In this document: positions 55,291 to 64,000 of the stretch, in pieces
How positions within the stretch are numbered: the stretch's first letter is position 1
Layout: every line of letters starts with the position of its first letter
NCBI RefSeq assembly: GCF_029773605.1
Contig: NZ_CP103807.1
Location: 1,753,501 to 1,817,500, forward strand
Source: Actinobacillus genomosp. 2
GTDB taxonomy: Bacteria; Pseudomonadota; Gammaproteobacteria; Enterobacterales; Pasteurellaceae
Direction: 5' to 3'
DNA length: 64,000 bases
The notes under the pieces: model-generated
What the model was told of the DNA's origin: nothing
What the model saw: only the letters and a program-made list of their open reading frames with translations
Databases searched by the model: none
Made by a program: the position numbers and the translations under genes

Positions 55291-55614
55291 TTAGGCTTTT
55301 TTCAAAAATTCTGATTTCAGCATAATTTTACCGCAATCAACATTATGATCGCCGTTTACTAAGCGAATACCTTTGAATTTAGTACCTTTTTTTAATACTT
55401 CAGATGAGCCTTTTAGCTTTAAATCCTTAATTAACAGCACATCATCGCCATCAGCTAATAAATTACCGTTGCTATCTTTCACAATTAATTGGTCTTCATC
55501 TTGTTCTTCAACTTCTTCGCCAGTCCATTCATAGGCACAGTCAGGACAAACAAATTGAATTGAATCATGATAAGTATTTTCGCTTTTGCATTTAGGGCAA
55601 ACAGGGTATGTCAT
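55291..55614 (-). CDS. yjdM: Zinc ribbon protein YjdM (PhnA)
   Basis: 107 residues. An N-terminal zinc ribbon [12 protein letters not shown]...CPDCAYEW is at about residues 6-30. The PhnA domain follows: [40 protein letters not shown]. Despite the old PhnA name it is not linked to phosphonate breakdown; the role is unknown. It stands alone, with its own leader. Confidence 0.92.
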   Translation of the reverse strand: MTYPVCPKCKSENTYHDSIQFVCPDCAYEWTGEEVEEQDEDQLIVKDSNGNLLADGDDVLLIKDLKLKGSSEVLKKGTKFKGIRLVNGDHNVDCGKIMLKSEFLKKA

Positions 55615-55676
55615 ATAAATAAAATCCTTAATCTTCTAAAAGTCGGCTATTTTATAATGAAATGCCATAAAAAGTA

Positions 55677-55719
55677 AGCGGTCAATTTTGATGTAAAGTT
55701 TACTTCAAAATTGACCGCT
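55677..55719 (-). terminator. Uptake-sequence stem-loop after oadB
   Basis: AGCGGTCAATTTTGA and TCAAAATTGACCGCT are a 15-bp perfect inverted repeat with a 13-nt loop, 18 nt after the oadB stop. Confidence 0.65.
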
Positions 55720-55736
55720 CCTTAGACAATAGTAAC

Positions 55737-57044
55737 TTACATCATCGCTGCGATATATTTCAACATAACACCGGCTGCGATGGCTGAGCCGATTACACCG
55801 GCTACGTTTGGTCCCATTGCGTGCATTAATAAGAAGTTTTGTTTGTCATATTCCAAACCGACTTTATTTGATACACGAGCTGCCATTGGTACGGCTGACA
55901 CACCGGCAGAACCGATAAGTGGATTAATTTTGTTTTTGCTGAATTTATTCATCAATTTCGCCATTAATACGCCACTTGCGGTACCGATACCAAATGCGAT
56001 TACACCTAATACTAAAATACCTAAGGTTTGTGGTTGAAGGAATTTATCTGCCACTAATTTTGCACCGACGGATAAACCGAGGAAAATCGTCACAATATTA
56101 ATCAGTGCATTTTGTGCTGTATCACTTAAACGTTCCACCACACCACTGACACGCATTAAATTACCGAAACAGAACATACCGAGTAACGGTGCTGCATCCG
56201 GTAGTAATAGTGCTACGAGTAAAAGTAAGATAATCGGGAACAGGATTTTTTCTCGATTACTTACCGTACGTAATTGCACCATACGGATTTTACGTTCTTC
56301 AACTGTAGTTAATGCTTTCATAATCGGTGGCTGAATTAGTGGCACTAATGCCATATAAGAGTAAGCCGCTACTGCAATCGCACCGAGTAATTCCGGTGCA
56401 AGTTTACTTGCTAAATAAATCGCGGTTGGACCGTCCGCACCACCTATAATCCCAATCGCCGCAGCTTGCGGTAAGGTAAAGTCAATGACACCTAACCAGT
56501 TCAAACCTAACGCACCGAGTACGGTTGCGAAAATACCGAATTGTGCGGCTGCACCTAATAATAGTGTACGAGGGTTTGCGAGTAACGGACCAAAATCCGT
56601 CATTGCACCTACACCCATAAAGATAATGAGCGGAGCAACCCCATAACCAATCGCCACTTTATAAAATAGAGCTAACACACCAGCGGTATACCCCATATCT
56701 CCGGCAATCACTTCTAGCTCATTTTGTACTGATGGTACGGCTAATGCAATCGCTTCTTTAATGCTATGCACATCCAAACTTGCACTATTTACTTTTGCTG
56801 CAATAATCGCAAGTTGTTCGGTTGTGCCGTGATTCAATAGATTATCTAAAGCAGTCATTGCCAAACCGGCTTCCGGAATATTGGATAACAAACCGCCAAA
56901 ACCGATTGGCAAGAGAAGGAGCGGTTCAAAGCCTCGGGCAATTGCAAGCCAGAGCAACAATAGACTGACCGCGATCATAATCGCTTGCCCTAGCTCCATA
57001 TGCATAATGCCCATGCCCTGAAACAGAGCGATAATACTTTCCAT
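55737..57044 (-). CDS. oadB: Oxaloacetate decarboxylase subunit beta (sodium pump)
   Basis: 435 residues, polytopic. It decarboxylates carboxybiotin and exports sodium ions. [49 protein letters not shown] holds the conserved aspartate of the sodium site (GGADGPTA). The [14 protein letters not shown] and C-terminal [22 protein letters not shown] blocks are also typical. Last gene of oadGAB; oadA ends 16 nt upstream. It belongs with the tartrate genes that make oxaloacetate. Confidence 0.95.
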   Translation of the reverse strand: MESIIALFQGMGIMHMELGQAIMIAVSLLLLWLAIARGFEPLLLLPIGFGGLLSNIPEAGLAMTALDNLLNHGTTEQLAIIAAKVNSASLDVHSIKEAIALAVPSVQNELEVIAGDMGYTAGVLALFYKVAIGYGVAPLIIFMGVGAMTDFGPLLANPRTLLLGAAAQFGIFATVLGALGLNWLGVIDFTLPQAAAIGIIGGADGPTAIYLASKLAPELLGAIAVAAYSYMALVPLIQPPIMKALTTVEERKIRMVQLRTVSNREKILFPIILLLLVALLLPDAAPLLGMFCFGNLMRVSGVVERLSDTAQNALINIVTIFLGLSVGAKLVADKFLQPQTLGILVLGVIAFGIGTASGVLMAKLMNKFSKNKINPLIGSAGVSAVPMAARVSNKVGLEYDKQNFLLMHAMGPNVAGVIGSAIAAGVMLKYIAAMM

Positions 57045-57060
57045 ATCAACTCCTTATCGT

Positions 57061-58866
57061 TTAAGCAAGATTTATTAAGACTTGATCAACGGCAACGACA
57101 TCACCTTGTTTAACTGCAACACCTTGGACTTTACCGGCTTTTGCTGCACAAATTTGTGTTTCCATTTTCATTGCTTCAAGAATTAATAACACATCGCCTT
57201 CCGCCACTTGCTGACCTTCGGTTACTTCAACTTTAAGAATGTTACCTGCCATCGGTGCTTTGACCGGTTCGGCATTTGCACTGGTTGCAGTAGCCGGTGT
57301 TGTAACTTGTGCTGCGGTAGCTGGGGTTGTAGGTGCAATATTGGTAATATCACCGCCTTCACTGACTTTCACCACAAAGGCTTTGCCTTCAAGTTCAACT
57401 GTATAAACTGCAGGACCTGATTGCGGTTGTGCTTTTGGTGCCGCTGCCTGAGCCGGTTTAGCTGATTCTACGGTTGGTGCAGGTTCAAAGGCTGCCGGAT
57501 TATTACGATTTTCTAAGAATTTCCAACCGACTTGTTGGAATAACGCCACGATTAACACGTCATCAATCGCATTTTCTGAGAGGGTAATAGCTTTCTCTTT
57601 AGCCTGTGCGGTGACTTCTGCGACTAATTTATCAATTTCTGGGGCGATATGATTTGCCGGACGATCGGTAATTGGCGCAGCACCTTCAAGCACACGTTCT
57701 TGTAACGCTTTATTTACCGGTGCAGGTGTACGACCGTATTCGCCTTTTAAAATACCGGCGGTTTCTTTAGCGATAGTTTTATAGCGTTCGCCCATTAACA
57801 CGTTCATTACCGCTTGAGTACCGACAATTTGAGATGTTGGCGTAACAAGCGGAATATTACCGAGATCTTCACGTACGCGAGGAATTTCTTGTAATACAAG
57901 ATCAAGTTTGTCACTTGCATTTTGTTGTTTTAACTGGCTTTCAAGGTTGGTTAACATACCGCCCGGCACTTGTGCGACTAAAATGCGGCTATCTACACCA
58001 CGTAACTGACCTTCAAATTTCGCATATTTTTTACGAACATCACGGAAGTAAGCCGAGATTTTTTCAAGTTGAGGAATATTTAAACCGGTGTCATAAGGCG
58101 TGCCTTGCAACGTTGCCACGATAGATTCAGTTGCCGGATGACCATAAGTACCGGACATTGAAGAAATTGAAGTATCTACACCGTCAACACCAGCTTCAAT
58201 CGCTTTTAATAACGCCATTTCCGCCATACCGGTGGTTGAGTGGCAGTGTAAGTGAAGTTCTACGTCGTAACGTTTTTTAATTTCACTGACTAATTCGTAT
58301 GCTGCCATTGGGGTTAAGATACCTGACATATCTTTAATAACGAGAGAATCTACCCCGATTTCTAATAATTGTTCGGTGACATCTAACCACGTTTGTAAAG
58401 TGTGTACCGGACTGGTGGTATAGCTTAATGTACCTTGTGCATGACCACCGTGTTTTTTGACCGCTTGTAATGCTGCTTGCATATTGCGAGGGTCATTTAA
58501 TGCATCAAATACACGGAATACATCCATACCGTTTTTTACACAACGCTCTACAAAACGATCTACCACATCATCTGCATAATGGCGATAACCTAATAAATTT
58601 TGTCCACGTAATAACATTTGTAATGGAGTATTTGGAATCGCTTTTTTTAATTCACGTAAACGTACCCAAGGATCTTCACCTAAAAAACGGATACAACTAT
58701 CAAAGGTTGCACCGCCCCAAGCTTCTAACGACCAATAGCCGATTTTATCCAATTCGGCTGCAATCGGTAGCATATCGTCTAAGCGTAGTCGTGTCGCAAA
58801 CAAAGATTGGTGTGCGTCACGTAAAACAACATCGGTAATCGCAATTTTTTTATTTTGAGTAGTCAT
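57061..58866 (-). CDS. oadA: Oxaloacetate decarboxylase subunit alpha
   Basis: 601 residues. N-terminal carboxyltransferase domain (about 1-460): [74 protein letters not shown]. An Ala/Pro/Thr-rich linker (about 470-530) and a C-terminal biotinyl domain with EAMKMET follow; the Lys between the two Met carries biotin. It moves carboxyl from oxaloacetate to biotin, leaving pyruvate. Contains an in-gene uptake sequence near 58455. It is 16 nt before oadB and 15 nt after oadG. Confidence 0.96.
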   Translation of the reverse strand: MTTQNKKIAITDVVLRDAHQSLFATRLRLDDMLPIAAELDKIGYWSLEAWGGATFDSCIRFLGEDPWVRLRELKKAIPNTPLQMLLRGQNLLGYRHYADDVVDRFVERCVKNGMDVFRVFDALNDPRNMQAALQAVKKHGGHAQGTLSYTTSPVHTLQTWLDVTEQLLEIGVDSLVIKDMSGILTPMAAYELVSEIKKRYDVELHLHCHSTTGMAEMALLKAIEAGVDGVDTSISSMSGTYGHPATESIVATLQGTPYDTGLNIPQLEKISAYFRDVRKKYAKFEGQLRGVDSRILVAQVPGGMLTNLESQLKQQNASDKLDLVLQEIPRVREDLGNIPLVTPTSQIVGTQAVMNVLMGERYKTIAKETAGILKGEYGRTPAPVNKALQERVLEGAAPITDRPANHIAPEIDKLVAEVTAQAKEKAITLSENAIDDVLIVALFQQVGWKFLENRNNPAAFEPAPTVESAKPAQAAAPKAQPQSGPAVYTVELEGKAFVVKVSEGGDITNIAPTTPATAAQVTTPATATSANAEPVKAPMAGNILKVEVTEGQQVAEGDVLLILEAMKMETQICAAKAGKVQGVAVKQGDVVAVDQVLINLA

Positions 58867-58881
58867 GTTAAAAATCCTCTA

Positions 58882-59139
58882 TTATTTTAATCCTTGTTGG
58901 CGACGGTGATGAGCGATAGCGGCTACAATCACAGGTCGTAAACGTTCTAAATCATTGATTGGAGTGCTGTTTGACACAGGTTTTGCTGTGGGAGCAGGGA
59001 TAGGTTCAGGGAAGTATTTATTAATTAGCGTAGAAATGAAGCTAATTGCATAAATTAACACGATAAGGAAAAGTAACACAAAGCCCATTCCTGAAATCAT
59101 CAAATTTATGCCTTCACCAAAAAGTTCTGCATTTGTCAT
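58882..59139 (-). CDS. oadG: Oxaloacetate decarboxylase subunit gamma
   Basis: 85 residues from the ATG at 59139 ([32 protein letters not shown]); the open frame to 59199 has no family sequence. One transmembrane helix near residues 15-35, a proline/alanine linker ([13 protein letters not shown]) and a C-terminal AAIAHHRRQ with histidines that bind zinc. It holds the alpha and beta subunits together. First gene of oadGAB; a possible CRP site lies upstream (59217-59232). Confidence 0.9.
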   Translation of the reverse strand: MTNAELFGEGINLMISGMGFVLLFLIVLIYAISFISTLINKYFPEPIPAPTAKPVSNSTPINDLERLRPVIVAAIAHHRRQQGLK

Positions 59140-59216
59140 AAATATATCCTTATTTGTGTGATGTTCTTTAAAGATAGGCAAGATCACTCTTTTCTGCAAA
59201 TGGTTTAGCTCAGAAA

Positions 59217-59232
59217 TGCGGAGCAGTTCACA
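59217..59232. promoter_or_regulatory. Possible CRP site upstream of oadG
   Basis: TGCGG-AGCAGT-TCACA. The right half is perfect and the left half has two mismatches. It is about 85 bp before the oadG start codon. Confidence 0.35.
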
Positions 59233-59319
59233 AATTTTTTCTTCATTTGATTAAGATACAGTTGAAACTGGAGGGTGTTTTGCAAGTTTCACTCCAAATT
59301 TAACCGCTTGTATATTCTC

Positions 59320-60591
59320 TTATGGAAAAAATGGAAAGAAAATAGGCAGTAAAATCAAACTTACAATCGTAGATACGATAATGAGTGGTAAGCCTGCTTT
59401 AACATAGTCCATAAATTTATAACCGCCAATTGATAATACCATTGTGTTCGCAGGCATACCGATTGGTGTTGCATAGGCACAGGAACTACCGATAACAGTT
59501 GCCATTAATACTGCTCGTGGATCAGCTCCTAAAGAACTCGCAATTGATAAACAAATCGGTGCGAGTAGTGCTACGGTCGCAGTATTTGACATAAAATTAG
59601 TCAGTACACAGCTAATGATAAAGACGGTAGTCAATAATGCAAATGGACTTGGATTTGAACCTAATAAACCAATGACAAAATTAGCAATATCTTTACCTGC
59701 CCCTGTATTGTTTAATGCAGTAGCAAGAGCTAAAGTACCACCAAATAAGAAAATGACTTGACTGTCGATAGGTGCATAGGCTTGTTTTTCGTTCATTACT
59801 CCTGTGACAACCAGTAATAATGCACCTACGCAAGCTGATACATAGAGTTTTATACCTATTACATCTTCAAGTACCATTGCTAATAAAGTACCGACTAAGA
59901 TGATAAGTGAGAGCCATTGCTTCCAAGTAGCTACATCTGCTGTTTCTTTTTTGTTGCCGTATATAGAATTTTCGATACTTAAATTTTCTGTATTAGGTAA
60001 AAAACGATAACCTATCAGTATGAAGTACAGAATCCCAACAATAAGAATGGGTAAGCCGACTTTGGCATACTCAAAAAAACCGAATTTGAGATTGACTTGT
60101 TCTAAAATACCTTGTGCGATTAGGTTACCAGGTGCGCCGATAAGTGATAAGTTGCCACCCATTGCCGCAGCAAAAACCAGTGGCATTAACAGACGTGAAC
60201 GGGCAAATCCTGATTTGGTAGCAATGCCTACAACAACAGGAATTAGAATAGCTGCTGTGCCAGTATTGGATAATACACCAGACATCAGCCCGGTGACGAG
60301 CATTAAGACAATGGTAAGTTGCCGTTCGGTTTTGGCAAATTTTGAAACCAAACCTCCGATTTTATTTGCCATACCAGTTTCAAACAATGCTCCACCAATG
60401 ACAAACATTCCAACAAATAAAATCACATTACTATCTATAAAACCTAGAAAGGCTTCCTTCGGGCTCAGCACGCCAGTTAAAATTAAACCAATACAAACAA
60501 TCATTGCGGTAACAGCGAGAGGTAATTTTTCCCATACAAACATCACGACGGCGAAAAGTAAAAAGAGTAGCGTTATCGTACTTGCAGCCAT
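59320..60591 (-). CDS. DASS/SLC13-type anion transporter, probably for tartrate or other dicarboxylates
   Basis: 423 residues from the ATG at 60591 (MAASTITLLFLLFAVVMFVWEKLPLAVTA). The open frame extends to 60648 with no family match. It has 10-12 transmembrane helices. Two SNT motifs characteristic of DASS/ion-transporter proteins are present: GVLSNTGTAAILIPV at about residue 105 and NFMSNTATVALLAPI at about 340. It sits between ttdB and oadG. Therefore uptake of L-tartrate (or exchange with succinate) is the favoured role, but citrate, sulfate or other anions cannot be excluded. Confidence 0.82.
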   Translation of the reverse strand: MAASTITLLFLLFAVVMFVWEKLPLAVTAMIVCIGLILTGVLSPKEAFLGFIDSNVILFVGMFVIGGALFETGMANKIGGLVSKFAKTERQLTIVLMLVTGLMSGVLSNTGTAAILIPVVVGIATKSGFARSRLLMPLVFAAAMGGNLSLIGAPGNLIAQGILEQVNLKFGFFEYAKVGLPILIVGILYFILIGYRFLPNTENLSIENSIYGNKKETADVATWKQWLSLIILVGTLLAMVLEDVIGIKLYVSACVGALLLVVTGVMNEKQAYAPIDSQVIFLFGGTLALATALNNTGAGKDIANFVIGLLGSNPSPFALLTTVFIISCVLTNFMSNTATVALLAPICLSIASSLGADPRAVLMATVIGSSCAYATPIGMPANTMVLSIGGYKFMDYVKAGLPLIIVSTIVSLILLPIFFPFFP

Positions 60592-60634
60592 AATTGCCTC
60601 CAAGAGTGAATTTCTGAATTTTGGGTATAAGAAA

Positions 60635-60662
60635 CCCCATACACACAAGTGTATGTATGGGG
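60635..60662. repeat. Intercistronic hairpin between ttdB and the transporter
   Basis: CCCCATACA (60635-60643) and TGTATGGGG (60654-60662) form a 9-bp stem with a 10-nt loop. The T tract on the minus strand is short, so partial termination or RNA protection is likelier than full stop. Confidence 0.5.
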
Positions 60663-60688
60663 GGATTTTTTTGATAAGACGTTATTTA

Positions 60689-61303
60689 CTATTTGATGAA
60701 ATCAACGTGTTTGCAGATTTCTTCAATCGCTTTGTCTTTGCGTTCGTTGAAGATAACTTTATTTTCTTCAAAAATATTGCGACCGTGGGTATCAATAGAC
60801 ACAATTAACGGACCGAACTCTTTCACTTTGCATACCCAAAGCGTTTCAGGCATACCGAGGTCTTTCCATTGTGCATCAACAATTTCTTCTACACATTCAG
60901 CCGCCAATACTGCACAGCCAGCAGGGAATACACAATGTAATGCTTTATAATCGCGACAGCCTTCCATTGTGCCTTGTCCCATACCGCCTTTACCAACGAT
61001 TACCTTCACGCCGGTTTGCTTGATAAATTCTTTCTCGAATTTTTCCATTCGCATTGAAGTAGTTGGACCGACCGAAACCATTTCATATTTATCATCACCA
61101 AGCGGTCGAATAATTGGACCTGCATGGAATATTGCACCACCGTTGATATCCACTGGTAATTCACGTCCGTTATTGATTAAACGACGGTGTGCCACATCAC
61201 GACAAGTGACGATATAACCGTTCAAATAAATGATGTCGCCAATGTTGATGTCTTCCAAGTCTTCTGCTTTGATTGGTGTGGTCAAGATTTTTTTGTCGCT
61301 CAT
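60689..61303 (-). CDS. ttdB: L(+)-tartrate dehydratase subunit beta
   Basis: 204 residues, close to the E. coli protein (201). [65 protein letters not shown] and [13 protein letters not shown] follow the TtdB pattern. Together with TtdA it dehydrates L-tartrate to oxaloacetate. Class I fumarase beta halves are similar, but the match to TtdB is the closer one from memory. It starts inside the ttdA stop (ATGA). Confidence 0.9.
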   Translation of the reverse strand: MSDKKILTTPIKAEDLEDINIGDIIYLNGYIVTCRDVAHRRLINNGRELPVDINGGAIFHAGPIIRPLGDDKYEMVSVGPTTSMRMEKFEKEFIKQTGVKVIVGKGGMGQGTMEGCRDYKALHCVFPAGCAVLAAECVEEIVDAQWKDLGMPETLWVCKVKEFGPLIVSIDTHGRNIFEENKVIFNERKDKAIEEICKHVDFIK

Positions 61304-62202
61304 AGTGTCACCCCCGAATGTGAAGTAATGGTGTAGTTGAGGTCTTTATCGAAAATAATATGTCCTTTGCGGTGTGCCCAACAGCCCACATTTACACTTA
61401 CACCGATAACTGACGGATGGCGAGCGGTATTTTCAATGTTTACCCCTAATACTGACATTCTACCCATTAAGCCTTGTGGACCTAAACCGATGCTATTGAT
61501 TCCATCCTCTAATAGTTGCTCCATATAAGCTGCTTTTTCATTTGAGTTACGTTCACCTAGAGGGCGGAATAATGCTTTTTTAGATTGTACTGCTGCAGTT
61601 TCAACGGAAGTTGCAATTCCTACACCAACTAATAATGGCGGACAGGCATTTAAACCGTAACTAGTCATCACATCCAACACAAATTTGGTTACACCTTCGT
61701 ATCCTTCACCTGGCATAAGCACTTTGGCTTGTCCAGGTAATGAACAACCACCGCCTGCCATATAAGTATCTAATTCCAGTTTGTCACTGTCCGGTATAAT
61801 TTCCCAAAATACACTTGGTGTGCCTTTACCTACATTCAAACCGGTATTATATTCATCAAAGGTCTCCACACTGTTATGGCGTAACGGCGCTTCTTTAGTC
61901 GCTTGAATAACCGATTCTTTTAATAGTGCTTCAAGCTCACCAATGTAAGGGAAATTAGCTCCGCATTTCACAAAAAATTGAATTACACCAGTGTCTTGGC
62001 AACTTGGACGATTTAATTTTTTGGCTAAACGTTGGTTATCGAACATTGCACCGTAAATAATTTTTGGTAATTGTTCTTCCTCTTTCTTACGTAATTCTTC
62101 TAATTTTGCCATTACGTCGTCAGGTAATACTTTACCGGTAAAACCGACAAATTTAGCAATGGTATCAGTTAGATAACGTATGCCTTCTTCTTTTGTCATC
62201 AT
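61300..62202 (-). CDS. ttdA: L(+)-tartrate dehydratase subunit alpha
   Basis: 300 residues. Iron-sulfur cluster cysteines are in [15 protein letters not shown] (about residue 70), [10 protein letters not shown] (about 156) and GCWAHRKG (about 283), with [11 protein letters not shown] and [24 protein letters not shown] between. The 4Fe-4S cluster acts as Lewis acid. The protein is sensitive to oxygen, which fits anaerobic use. First gene of the ttdA-ttdB-transporter operon, divergent from a LysR gene. Confidence 0.9.
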   Translation of the reverse strand: MMTKEEGIRYLTDTIAKFVGFTGKVLPDDVMAKLEELRKKEEEQLPKIIYGAMFDNQRLAKKLNRPSCQDTGVIQFFVKCGANFPYIGELEALLKESVIQATKEAPLRHNSVETFDEYNTGLNVGKGTPSVFWEIIPDSDKLELDTYMAGGGCSLPGQAKVLMPGEGYEGVTKFVLDVMTSYGLNACPPLLVGVGIATSVETAAVQSKKALFRPLGERNSNEKAAYMEQLLEDGINSIGLGPQGLMGRMSVLGVNIENTARHPSVIGVSVNVGCWAHRKGHIIFDKDLNYTITSHSGVTL

Positions 62203-62329
62203 AGATCACCCCATTTGGATTTGATTTGTTTAGCCTTTCGGCTTCCCACTAAATTAAACAAAGCTTTGATATGGCGAATAGTACTGAAGAAGTATAAAAT
62301 AAGTCCAATACGATTTTTTGCATACTAGG

Positions 62330-62347
62330 TATAGGTAAATGCCTATA
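62330..62347. promoter_or_regulatory. 18-bp palindrome in the ttdA/LysR intergenic region
   Basis: TATAGG-TAAATG-CCTATA, a perfect inverted repeat containing ATAGG-N6-CCTAT, a LysR-type box, 83 bp before the LysR gene start and 128 bp before ttdA. Best candidate operator of the divergent regulator. Confidence 0.6.
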
Positions 62348-62432
62348 TAATGATAAATGGTTGAATTTTATGAATTTTTTGAGAATCTTTGATGGAATTT
62401 AACCGCTTGTAAGCTAAAAAAGAGGAAAAAAG

Positions 62433-63365
62433 ATGGAATTTCGGCAATTTAAATATGTATTAAAAGTAGCAGAAGAGCGTAATTTTTCCAATGCAGCGAA
62501 AAAATTATTCATTTCTCAACCATCATTGAGTCAATTTATTCAAAAAGTGGAAGAAGAGGTTGGTTCACCTTTGTTTGATCGTAGTGTTTCGCCGTTAAAA
62601 TTAACTTATGTCGGGGAGCTTTATGTAGAAAAAGCTAAAGCAATAATAGATATTCAACACCAATTTGAGCAAAAAGTAGATGATATTTTGAATGTCAAAC
62701 GTGGAAGAGTGACGATCGGTAGTACACCATTCCGTAGTGCTTACTTACTTTCGAGAGTATTGCCGCTTTTTAGCCAACAATATCCAAAAATTGATATATT
62801 TTTAAAAGAAGATAGTACCCGTAATTTAGAAGAAATGGTTACACATGGATATGTTGATTGTGCTATTTCATTATTACCTGTCAACGAAAAATATTTTGAT
62901 TATGAAATATTATTTGAAGAACGAATGTTGTTAGTAATCCCTCCGGAACATGGAATTGCTAAAGAACTAGGGTTAAAAGCCGGTGATCATTCTTTTAGTC
63001 AAAGAGTATGTTTAGAACAATTTAAACAGAGCCGTTTTATTAAAATGAATAAAAATCATAAATTACATGAGATGCTTATTAAGCAGTGTGAATTAGCCGG
63101 TTATGTACCTGAAATTGCCTTGGAAACAGAAAGTATGGCTACGGCTCAATCGTTAGCGGGAGCAGGGTTAGGTGTAGCATTATTACCTGAAACATTAGTG
63201 TCAAAAAATCATTTTGATAAAGAACCCTGCTATGGAGAGCTAGATATACGTCGAACAGTTATAATCATTTATCGTAAAAATAGTTATTTATCACGTGCGA
63301 CACGTGCATTTATTCAGTCACTACGTGAATTGACCCAATGTCCGTTCTCATCCGAAAAAATGTAG
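62433..63365 (+). CDS. LysR-family regulator, probable activator of the ttd genes
   Basis: 310 residues. N-terminal HTH MEFRQFKYVLKVAEERNFSNAAKKLFISQPSLSQFIQKVEEEVG (about residues 1-44), then an effector-binding domain (about 90-300). It is divergent from ttdA across 230 bp, the usual place for a LysR regulator of its neighbour, and corresponds by position to TtdR of E. coli. The effector is likely tartrate but cannot be seen. AAGAGGAAAAAAG precedes the ATG. Its 3' end overlaps the convergent ligase gene by 56 bp. Confidence 0.88.
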   Translation: MEFRQFKYVLKVAEERNFSNAAKKLFISQPSLSQFIQKVEEEVGSPLFDRSVSPLKLTYVGELYVEKAKAIIDIQHQFEQKVDDILNVKRGRVTIGSTPFRSAYLLSRVLPLFSQQYPKIDIFLKEDSTRNLEEMVTHGYVDCAISLLPVNEKYFDYEILFEERMLLVIPPEHGIAKELGLKAGDHSFSQRVCLEQFKQSRFIKMNKNHKLHEMLIKQCELAGYVPEIALETESMATAQSLAGAGLGVALLPETLVSKNHFDKEPCYGELDIRRTVIIIYRKNSYLSRATRAFIQSLRELTQCPFSSEKM

Positions 63366-64000
63366 CAAAACGTGTTTTTCCTTGTTTGGTAAGACCTCGA
63401 TATTTATACGTAATCAAACTTCCGATAGGTGGTGAATTTTCACGATCTTTATCCTTAAAACCGGAGCCAATACGAAAACGTCCACGCTGGTTTTCACAAG
63501 TGATTGCACCTAGTTTATCGCGATATTTCCCTTTGCCGTTATGGTGAGCAATGACGGTACATTCTTCATCTAATACGGGTTTTAATTTGAGAATTTGTGC
63601 AGAACGTCCTTTTATATAAGCCGTATTCGGATTCCGCACCACAACGCCTTCGCCATTTTGAGATAGCACTTGTTGGTAGAATTGCATTAAATGAGCTTTA
63701 TCTTGAATCGGAATCTGTTCAATAATTTGAATATAAGGGGTAGGGTGCTGTGAAAGATAATTTTTCAATGTAGTTAATCTTTCAAATAGATTGCCATTAG
63801 CATTCGGCACATCAAAAACATAGAGTTTCAGTTTATACCAGCCTTTTGGCTCATTGGCTCTGGTGATACTTGAGATTTCTTCAAATTGTCCTCTTTCGCT
63901 AAAAAGTTCTCCATCAATCGCAAAAGGTGGGAAATCTTTAATAAAGTAGTCCGGAGGTGCAAGCGGATTACCTTGGCGGCTGATAAGTTGCTTACCATCC
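63310..64000 (-). CDS. ATP-dependent DNA ligase, periplasmic type (5' part outside window)
   Basis: The frame is open to the right edge; about 229 residues of the C-terminal part are visible. From the edge: DGKQLISRQGNPLAPPDYFI, FAIDGELFSERGQFEEISSI, WYKLKLYVFDV, GEGVVVRNP and ILKLKP. These are motifs of the nucleotidyltransferase domain (motif I, K-x-D-G, must lie just outside or at the very edge). A short OB domain ends with KQGKTRFATFFRMRTD. The protein belongs to the minimal ligases of competent Haemophilus/Neisseria, which carry a signal peptide and may act on incoming DNA. The last 56 nt overlap the convergent LysR gene. Confidence 0.85.
   Translation of the reverse strand, partial: DGKQLISRQGNPLAPPDYFIKDFPPFAIDGELFSERGQFEEISSITRANEPKGWYKLKLYVFDVPNANGNLFERLTTLKNYLSQHPTPYIQIIEQIPIQDKAHLMQFYQQVLSQNGEGVVVRNPNTAYIKGRSAQILKLKPVLDEECTVIAHHNGKGKYRDKLGAITCENQRGRFRIGSGFKDKDRENSPPIGSLITYKYRGLTKQGKTRFATFFRMRTDIGSIHVVTE

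Noticed and set aside
60020..60808. 262-codon plus-strand frame opposite the DASS transporter and ttdB
   Set aside because: It is antisense to conserved genes; composition follows the opposite frame, and it spans two unrelated genes.
1..64000. tRNA, rRNA, CRISPR, insertion sequence or prophage genes
   Set aside because: I found no cloverleaf with a GGTTCGA-type loop, no direct-repeat/spacer array, no transposase or phage genes. The window looks like core chromosome plus an O-antigen cassette.

Overview
The window is 64 kb of a Pasteurellaceae chromosome, most likely Actinobacillus (A. pleuropneumoniae or a close relative). This rests on three things: the many Apl-type DNA uptake sequences (ACAAGCGGT core) in genes and between them, the moderate GC content, and characteristic neighbourhoods (an O-antigen cluster between erpA and rpsU, afuABC, manXYZ, a peroxiredoxin-glutaredoxin fusion beside oxyR). 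Species and serovar cannot be fixed from the sequence alone. No tRNA, rRNA, CRISPR array, prophage or insertion sequence was seen.

Layout. 1-7.5 kb: housekeeping genes (partial GNAT acetyltransferase, holC, kbp, tig, yibN-like, secB, gpsA-cysE, menA, erpA). 7.7-20.1 kb: an O-antigen cluster with wzz, four glycosyltransferases, a putative wzy, wzx, a WbaP-type initiating transferase and rmlBADC. Its wz/glycosyltransferase part is far more AT-rich than the flanks and looks horizontally acquired. 20.2-24.3 kb: the macromolecular synthesis operon rpsU-dnaG-rpoD. 24.4-31.1 kb, minus strand: tyrS, a candidate Fur-controlled small RNA, a lipoprotein, rnr, a membrane-anchored thioredoxin coupled to fabR, and oxyR, which is divergent from the peroxiredoxin-glutaredoxin gene. 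32-41 kb: fbp, mpl, the AfuABC transporter (family work points to hexose phosphates), an exported protein of unknown function and manA. 41.4-48.6 kb: the mannose PTS manZYX, an NSS transporter with its tiny partner subunit, a CorB/CorC-type protein and ypjD. 48.7-53.7 kb: yceD-rpmF-plsX-fabH, trmB-yggL and yggT-yggU. 53.7-64 kb: a tri-haem cytochrome c peroxidase, yjdM, and an L-tartrate module (oadGAB, a DASS transporter, ttdBA, a divergent LysR regulator), ending in a partial ATP-dependent DNA ligase.

How it works together. The right half is rich in carbon and energy genes, and several carry readable control sites. There are CRP-type sites at fbp/mpl (perfect consensus), afuA, manX and possibly oadG, and a perfect FNR box placed at about -41.5 of a ccp promoter. 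TtdAB would turn L-tartrate into oxaloacetate, and OadGAB would decarboxylate it to pyruvate while pumping sodium. Sodium could then drive the DASS and NSS transporters.

The strongest candidate for something undescribed is a roughly 69-nt minus-strand RNA at 25740-25808. It has a Fur-like box between a good -35 and -10 and a terminator with a C-rich loop. Other points worth checking are a near-leaderless yceD message, paired uptake sequences acting as terminators, REP-like palindromes of the GTAGGG type, an 18-bp perfect palindrome at the ttd promoter region, and a broken small reading frame whose stop overlaps the manA start.
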